Source: Mnemiopsis leidyi (lineage: Eukaryota; Ctenophora; Tentaculata; Lobata; Bolinopsidae). Taken from it: a stretch of DNA of 41,199 nt. The stretch is from positions 44,099-85,297 of the forward strand of contig JH153269.1 of assembly GCA_000226015.1 (NCBI GenBank), in the 5' to 3' direction. Every line of letters begins with the position of its first letter. The stretch's first letter is position 1. Shown in pieces: positions 35,729 to 41,199 of this stretch. The notes beneath the pieces are model-generated. The model had not been told where the DNA came from. It made no database searches and saw only the letters and a program-made list of their open reading frames with translations. The position numbers and the translations under genes were made by a program.

Positions 35729-35867
35729 TTTATAAATATAAGGCTCGGCACATATGCTATTCCGCTGATAAATGAAGAACTGAAAACTGATTGGCTGTAC
35801 GAGACGCGCGTCATGCCCTGATTGGTGGCCTGATCGCGTTGCCTGGCAACGTCTGGCTTCTGATTGG
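35729..35867 (-). promoter_or_regulatory. Minus-strand promoter: TATA, three CCAAT boxes, palindromic X-box
   Basis: TATATTTATAAAG (35741-35729), inverted CCAAT boxes (ATTGG on the plus strand) at 35790, 35821 and 35863, and the palindrome GTTGCCTGGCAAC at 35838-35850, an RFX X-box with a one-base spacer. CACGTG lies just beyond at about 35879. The arrangement drives the minus strand, toward the ATG at 35644. Confidence 0.6.
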
Positions 35868-35899
35868 TAGACAGAAACCACGTGATGTTTTGATAACTG

Positions 35900-37510
35900 G
35901 CTTTCCGCAATTGCTGTTTATTAAGATTCCCTCCCTTATCTTACGCTCATATTGATTTCAGAATATATGTTTACCGAACTACAATTTGCTGATAACACGA
36001 ACCCAGGCAATACCGATGTCTGAGTGGCTCACAGGACAGTCATGTGACAGGTAATCTGACCAATCAGATTGCTGCGTGTAACTCATATCTGCCAATAGCA
36101 TTTTGTGGTGTATCAGAGCTAGTTATAGTTTTTGATAGTGATACATTACAAACTTTTCTTTTCACAGATGTAATTGTAGTGACATTTAACTGCATGAGTT
36201 TGAATTCAGCTAGTGCTTCTTTGTATGTGGGTCATTATGATAAACCGTGGGTTATTAGCGAGAGTATTCATGTTATCTTAAACAGATGCCATATAATAAC
36301 AACTGAAAAGATCTAACTTATACTATGTGACCTTAAATAAGTACAAATTTCAACGGTTACATCAAGTTTCAACTCACATTTACACGTTCCGTTTATCACC
36401 GACAAAGTTGATCTGTTTGGTGCAGCTGAAGCGACTGAGTTATGAGACAGCGCCATGATGTCTGTTAGAAGTTGGACAGACGTCCGTTTAGCTTATGATC
36501 GTGTTACTTTACTATCAACAATTTTAATTACTACCAAAACAGTACACACTCATGAAAAATAACAATTAAAATTTCAAGCTATGAGCTATCGATAGAATCT
36601 CGGTAACATCCAGAAAGATAAGCAACAAAAGTTTAAGGTGCATCTCAGGTCTGCATCACCAACGATTATTAATTGTCAAATGTCAGATCTATAAGATGGA
36701 GCACTCAGAGACAATAAGAAAAGATCTGATTGCCAGGTACCAATACTTTTTTCAAACGCATTTGTTTAACACTTCATCACCAGATGTTAATCGCGATTAT
36801 TTGCTTTCGTTCGTTTAATGTAGATCACTACAGGGTAATCTAATTGAAATTCCACAAAAGCGCAGTGATGAAGCTTAGACCTGTTCATAGTAATTAGCGA
36901 ATTTGGAGACGATTTTAGCGATTCAACAAATCACAGCGATTGCTCAGACTTTAAATCAAGCACCGTTTATATTTTCAAGAACCGGCTAATCAAATGAGTT
37001 GTCGATTCAGTTCCCGAGGTTAAGGATAAGCTAGAGCATGCGATCAAAGATGGCCGTTAACAAGGCGTCTTGGAATCACCGGAAAAATTTAAGAGAAATG
37101 TCAGAAGTACGAATCATAAAACATACTGAGTTTTGAACGAATTTGTCATTGTGAGGTTAAACATTCATTTGATTCATTTAAAGATTACCGCTAACTGTCC
37201 CTAACTAAAAGAGTAAACTAATTTACAATCTACGCCTACTTGCGCAAACTAAAACTTCAGATTAAACGAGCTAAACTAAATTAACCAAAAAACGATGATA
37301 GACAGACTTATAGGAAAAGTTCGATTTTCAATCAGACTTCAGCAACAGTTCACTATATAGGTTAAGTAGTTAGCAATTAAAACCGTAGATTTGATAATTC
37401 AATAGCTTTGTTGATTCAAAATGGTAGATTCCTTAAAACCACAATTTTGCGATTTACACACGGTCAGTGGGGCACTGACACCCCCAAAACTAGCTCAGAG
37501 CCGCGGTGAC
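35900..37510. other. No secure gene
   Basis: CCAATCAG and GTCATGTGAC near 36037-36065 may be the far side of the 35.8-kb promoter. The plus frame 36044-36316 begins at GTG and has no domain. Otherwise AT-rich DNA with nothing recognised. Confidence 0.4.
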
Positions 37511-37514
37511 ATGA

Positions 37515-37669
37515 CGTTTTGTAGAGAGAGTCGAGATTCAAAACAAGTTACTAGGCAATTACAATGGTGGTTTCATACATTGTACGCAATGTAAGCAGGT
37601 ATACGCAGGTAGAGAGAGCCTGGCGGTATCCGTTGTCTATGTGCTGTCTAGGCCTTCGTTCGCAAAAAT
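37515..37669 (+). CDS. Candidate internal exon with a CxxC motif
   Basis: Open for 51 codons up to a near-perfect donor GTAAGTATT at 37670. The reading includes LLGNYNGGFIHCTQCKQVYA then GRESLAVSVVYVLSRPS. The HCTQC pair could be half of a zinc-binding site. The acceptor is uncertain (GTTTTGTAG before 37525 is possible). No homology recognised. It may belong to the plus-strand gene ending at 39282, but phases do not join directly. Confidence 0.28.
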
Positions 37670-37989
37670 GTAAGTATTAAATGAAACAATAAAATGACTG
37701 GAATTACTACGTCTAAAAAGCGCCAGGATAGCCATTCAAACTGTCATCAAGATAAATCCTGTTACATAAGAAGGTTCAAGATCTCACTGCAGATGAAAAC
37801 TGAATACGTCAGCAAAATAATTTAAACTTGAGTCACGCGAGGACTTTCGGTTAGCAATTGTAGTGGTGTTTACATGGCTAAATGAAGGAACTTAAAAAGT
37901 TTTGACACGTTTTACTGTTTGGTTCTATACTTCGGTGTGATATGCATATGATTTATAAACGTGTAGTGACAATGATACCGATTTCGTCC

Positions 37990-38099
37990 TCATAAATATT
38001 GGATGTTTAATGCTGGATCACGAAATGGTGTTGTTTTGATCCATCTACGTTTGAATTCTTTCATCCAATCACAAATTGGACGCATGGGACTATTCGTGA
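37990..38099 (-). CDS. Candidate terminal exon (basic C-terminus)
   Basis: After acceptor CACGTGGAACAG, 36 codons run to TGA: VTNSPMRPICDWMKEFKRRW then IKTTPFRDPALNIQYL. Phase fits the exon at 38697-38643 upstream (G plus TC gives V), which would give a ~54-residue protein. Alternatively it is the end of an ATG-initiated 73-codon frame starting at about 38211 (MSRKVLFRNF). Function unknown. Confidence 0.32.
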
Positions 38100-38337
38100 C
38101 TGTTCCACGTGTAAGTTTTACACAGTATAAGAGATTAAAGAGAGAATGAGATGAATGCAAGAATACAGCTGCTCCACAAGTAAAATTTCTGAACAAAACC
38201 TTCCTGGACATGCTGGCCGTTCATGAAATTTCTCTCTTATAGAGTTCCCTCATCATAATAACAATAGCCAGATACAAAAACACTTACATTCATACACTTG
38301 TATATTGCACTGACAGAATACAGACACACATGTATAG

Positions 38338-38646
38338 ACAAACAGACACATGTACGAACAAACCTACACTTGTACAAACAGTAAATACCTGTACATTGTA
38401 CAGACAAACAGACAAATGTACGAACAAACCTACTCTTGTACAGACAGTAAATACCTGTACATTGTACAGACAAACAGACACATGTACGAACAAACCTACA
38501 CTTGTACAAACAGTAAATACCTGTACATTGTACAGACAAACAGACACATGTACGAACAAACCTACTACAAACAGTAAATACCTGTACATTGTACAGACAA
38601 ACAGACACATGTACGAACAAACCTACTACAAACAGTAAATACCTGT
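38338..38646 (-). repeat. Minisatellite of 66/57-bp units starting at a donor site
   Basis: About five units containing, on the plus strand, GACACATGTACGAACAAACC; three of 66 bp and shorter ones of 57 bp. Both lengths are multiples of three, so four overlapping frames on both strands are artefacts. On the minus strand each unit carries ACAGGTATTTACTG, the same sequence as the donor of exon 38697-38643. Confidence 0.9.
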
Positions 38647-38697
38647 GAAGGAGGGAGTGGAGGAGGTTATCTGGGCGATGGCAACTGCGGCTGCCAT
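38643..38697 (-). CDS. Candidate first coding exon
   Basis: ATG at 38697 in good context (GGTCATGG) reads MAAAVAIAQITSSTPSFT and ends phase 1 at ACAG before GTATTT. The Ala-rich, Ser/Thr-rich, acid-free sequence could be a mitochondrial targeting or short secretory leader (inference). A CCAATCAG (38701-38708) lies directly upstream in plus orientation. The GC-rich strip beyond has an ACGCGT direct repeat near 38750-38790. Confidence 0.38.
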
Positions 38698-39124
38698 GAC
38701 CAATCAGAGCTTGGTAGGTGTCTCTCTAGGTGACCACTACTTGGCGCCAAGCCAAGTCACCCTCACGCGTCGCCAGTCACCCTCACGCGTTAGCAAATAA
38801 ACAACTTTTAGATTGCTGTAGGCGGGAGTCAGGCTCCGATGAGACGTTGTATCAAACCCAGGGTCTTATCTTTATGCCATACTAAATCAGAATATTGAAT
38901 AAGTTATAATTATACTTATCTAGGCCCCCCGTTGTAAGTATAATGATCTAATTCCCCGTTAAAATTATACTGAACTTAAAGTTAACAAATACTTTTATTT
39001 CAAGATCAGATTTTAATGGTTACTAAATACTGCTGCGATTGCAAAAATAATAATTTTTGTTTTGCACAGGAGAAACTAGGAGGAATATTTTTCTAATTGT
39101 ATCCCTCTGCACCTTCCGTTTTAG

Positions 39125-39282
39125 CGTACCATCACAAGATAATTGAATGCGTCAATCCTGTGTCAAGAAAGTCAGCACTGAAATTGAAAAACCAAGAAAG
39201 TAAGAATATTATAATAAGGAATAGTCGATCATCTCCAAGCACAAAGAGAGCTCAGAAAATACGCAATGAATTAGATCAGTAA
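39125..39282 (+). CDS. Probable terminal exon of an unidentified plus-strand gene
   Basis: A long pyrimidine tract ending CTTCCGTTTTAG precedes the only open frame (phase 1 entry): YHHKIIECVNPVSRKSALKL then KNQESKNIIIRNSRSSPSTK and RAQKIRNELDQ before TAA. The product is strongly basic. AATAAA follows 87 nt after the stop. Upstream exons are not identified with confidence. Confidence 0.45.
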
Positions 39283-39368
39283 AATTGAAAGCATTTCTGT
39301 CATTTAATCAGTTATGTACATGTTGATTTAACATTAACGTAACAATTCTTTGTAAGATAAAACGTTCA

Positions 39369-39374
39369 AATAAA
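39369..39374 (+). terminator. Polyadenylation signal for the terminal exon at 39125
   Basis: AATAAA 87 nt downstream of the TAA, correctly placed for the proposed terminal exon. Confidence 0.45.
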
Positions 39375-39984
39375 ATTGTTACTTCAAATCGAAGCATACT
39401 CAAAGGTACGGATTACGGGGCGATCCACGCTAGTTGAACGAATACTGTCAAGAGCTAAAAACTTATTTGACAACAAAAATAATTGATCCCGATAAAAATA
39501 TTGTACTGAAACCAAATCACACGTGAGATCGCATCAAAGTGCAAGTATTAAAAGTAATCTAACTTCAATTGATTAGATGACCCATCAGTCAGATAACCAA
39601 TTTGCAATTTGCATCATATGTTTCTACGCTAAGTTTATATATAAACTATGTTTATGTCTTGATTCATATTCATTTCCGACCGACAAATTCAATTATCAAT
39701 ATAAATCATTACCGGATATGACAGGTGTCATGGTTGCACTGCAAATAGCGAAATAATCGGAAAAGCAGAAAATTAATCGTTCCGCCAACACGATGTCTAT
39801 ACGACATAGTTTAATAATATCATAACTAAATTTACCATTACTCGTAGAAAGCTCGCAATCGGAAACCTATTGGTTGACTTCCAATTTTCTGACAGTGATC
39901 ATCTCGTTTCAACACAATAAACGGCGTTTTAGCCCATTAGCAAAGTTTGACATCCAGCAGCCGGACACCTCCCTCTAAAATTAA

Positions 39985-40006
39985 GCTGCTTTTTGCAAAA
40001 AGCAGC
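39985..40006. repeat. Perfect 22-bp palindrome
   Basis: GCTGCTTTTTG followed immediately by its complement CAAAAAGCAGC. Too AT-rich in the middle to be a strong hairpin; role unknown. Confidence 0.8.
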
Positions 40007-40009
40007 AGC

Positions 40010-41199
40010 ATAGGTATGCAACAATTACTACTTCTGATTATCTGCGGTGGAACAGCTCATAAAAACTGAAGACAATTCATGCAGCTTATATAAACCAAAA
40101 ATAGTTGAATAACTAAAAATATATCCAACATTTTTTGTAATCTTCTGAGAAAGCTAAAAAGGCTAGACCCTGGGGAGTTGGTTTCAGTCTCAACTATGAC
40201 AACAAACACCGAAGCGGACTGATATTTATTTGTAAAACGTGAGACGTCTTAAGGACGCCGCTCTAAAAAACTCTATAGAATTCTATAAATAATGTAGGGT
40301 GAGAGAAATAGCTAAATCGAAAAACTGTCAAATACTCAAATATACAGAGGGCAGCTTCTCTGGTGCAATGCGTATTGTTATGCTAAGTCGGTGCATATTA
40401 TTGGGACCAATTAGCCGAGTAGGCAGGTCACCCCTTGAGAAGTGGAGTACTAGAATAGTTTTAAATATTCATGTTCAGAGGAAGAGTTGTCGAACTCCTA
40501 CAAAAGGATAAAAACTTGTCTGGCCGGTCACACTCTTGAAAGCACTGGCGGTATGTCATTAATTCCATCTCCAGACCTTCGGAAACGGCTTCATTAACAA
40601 CGAACATATAAGATGGCTCTGCCCGGGCCGGGAAGGGTCTATATAAAATATAACATATCGACATATCCGTGTCTGGCACGGCGTCACAGACTTAATTCCT
40701 TTTTAAGGAAAATGCGAAGTGAAATGTTGACTTGGAGGGGTTTGTGGGGGATCATAAGATAAATCATAAGATTGCTTAACTATTTTGCCCACGCCCGGGT
40801 GCCATAGTCAAAAGGTCAACATTTTTGGCCTCTGGAGTTTTTTCGTCTTGTTATGAACTGCTTCTTGGATACTTTGTAGTTGAAGACAAGGTGAAGAGTC
40901 CGTTTAAGAAAAGTATATTGAAAGAGAGTAAGTATAATACAAAGTGCATTGGTTTATAATACGGCTAATCTAGAGCTCGTGACAACTGCGTCTGGTTAAA
41001 GTTAAAACACAAATCTAAGACAAGACTAATCACGTGATACGAATGAACCAATGATATGTGGGAATGACAGGTGTTGAGATGAGGGAAGTTCTAGTGGCGA
41101 GTGATAAGATGGTTTGAGGGGTAATGATGTTAATGTGATATGATTTGTGAGCATGACGGGAGTATGAAACACAGATAAAATCAAGTACGCTTATGGCAA
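40010..41199. other. Right end of window, nothing else recognised
   Basis: Apart from the small frame at 40461-40607, this is AT-rich DNA without supported exons, repeats or promoters. Confidence 0.4.
40461..40607 (-). CDS. Small TATA-associated open frame, 48 codons
   Basis: ATG at 40607 reads MFVVNEAVSEGLEMELMTYR then QCFQECDRPDKF, stopping at 40461. A TATA box (TTTTATATAG, 40648-40639) lies only ~30 bp upstream, so the 5' UTR would be almost absent. No known domain; could be chance. Confidence 0.25.
   Translation of the reverse strand: MFVVNEAVSEGLEMELMTYRQCFQECDRPDKFLSFCRSSTTLPLNMNI

Noticed and set aside
38237-38638. Four overlapping long open frames on both strands (VCLYNVQVF / VQTVNTCTLYRQT repeats)
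   Set aside because: They follow from a minisatellite whose 66- and 57-bp units are multiples of three, so frames stay open on either strand.

Overview
The window reads as AT-rich, intron-rich animal nuclear DNA. Two genes are certain from protein similarity plus consistent GT-AG introns. The first is casein kinase II beta on the plus strand (last six exons, 4954-8144). The second is a Shaker-type (Kv1-like) voltage-gated K+ channel on the minus strand (exons from 15612 down to 9953, perhaps starting at 16884). Kv channels point to a metazoan. The divergent CK2-beta, the many-exon Kv1-like gene and its silent-subunit-like S6 would suit an early-branching lineage such as a ctenophore or cnidarian, but the lineage is inference. 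Most long open frames are chance, antisense shadows or minisatellite products.

Layout. 1-4953: CA-rich microsatellite, short tandem repeats and a GTACTGTG minisatellite; the CK2-beta 5' exon(s) were not found. 4954-8144: CK2-beta. 8145-9952: convergent 3' ends with one foldback element between them. 9953-17200: the Kv gene, with two MITE-like elements, a duplicated splice acceptor and a minisatellite in its introns, and a possible promoter at 17.1-17.2 kb. 17.2-21 kb: no secure gene. 21.0-23.3 kb: a plus-strand CCAAT/TATA promoter-like block and a probable two-exon gene of unknown function. 23.5-26.2 kb: repeats. 26.8-29.8 kb: minus-strand small exons, at least two clearly paralogous, each behind a TATA-like box, with a duplicated upstream block. 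30.5-31.5 kb: a probable minus-strand exon joined to a 63-bp minisatellite. 35.4-36.1 kb: a compact 57-codon minus-strand frame behind a TATA box, a palindromic RFX X-box and three CCAAT boxes. 37.5-39.4 kb: isolated exon candidates on both strands and a third minisatellite that starts at a splice donor. 39.4-41.2 kb: little beyond one small TATA-associated frame.

The observations most worth following are: (1) three minisatellites that begin exactly at the 5' splice site of an exon, so their units carry extra donor sites; (2) a Shaker-like subunit that has lost both the S6 PVP motif and the S6 glycine hinge; (3) a tandem cluster of unrecognised TATA-driven small first exons; (4) several near-canonical RFX X-boxes beside candidate promoters. 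No prokaryotic feature, CRISPR array, rRNA or tRNA was recognised.
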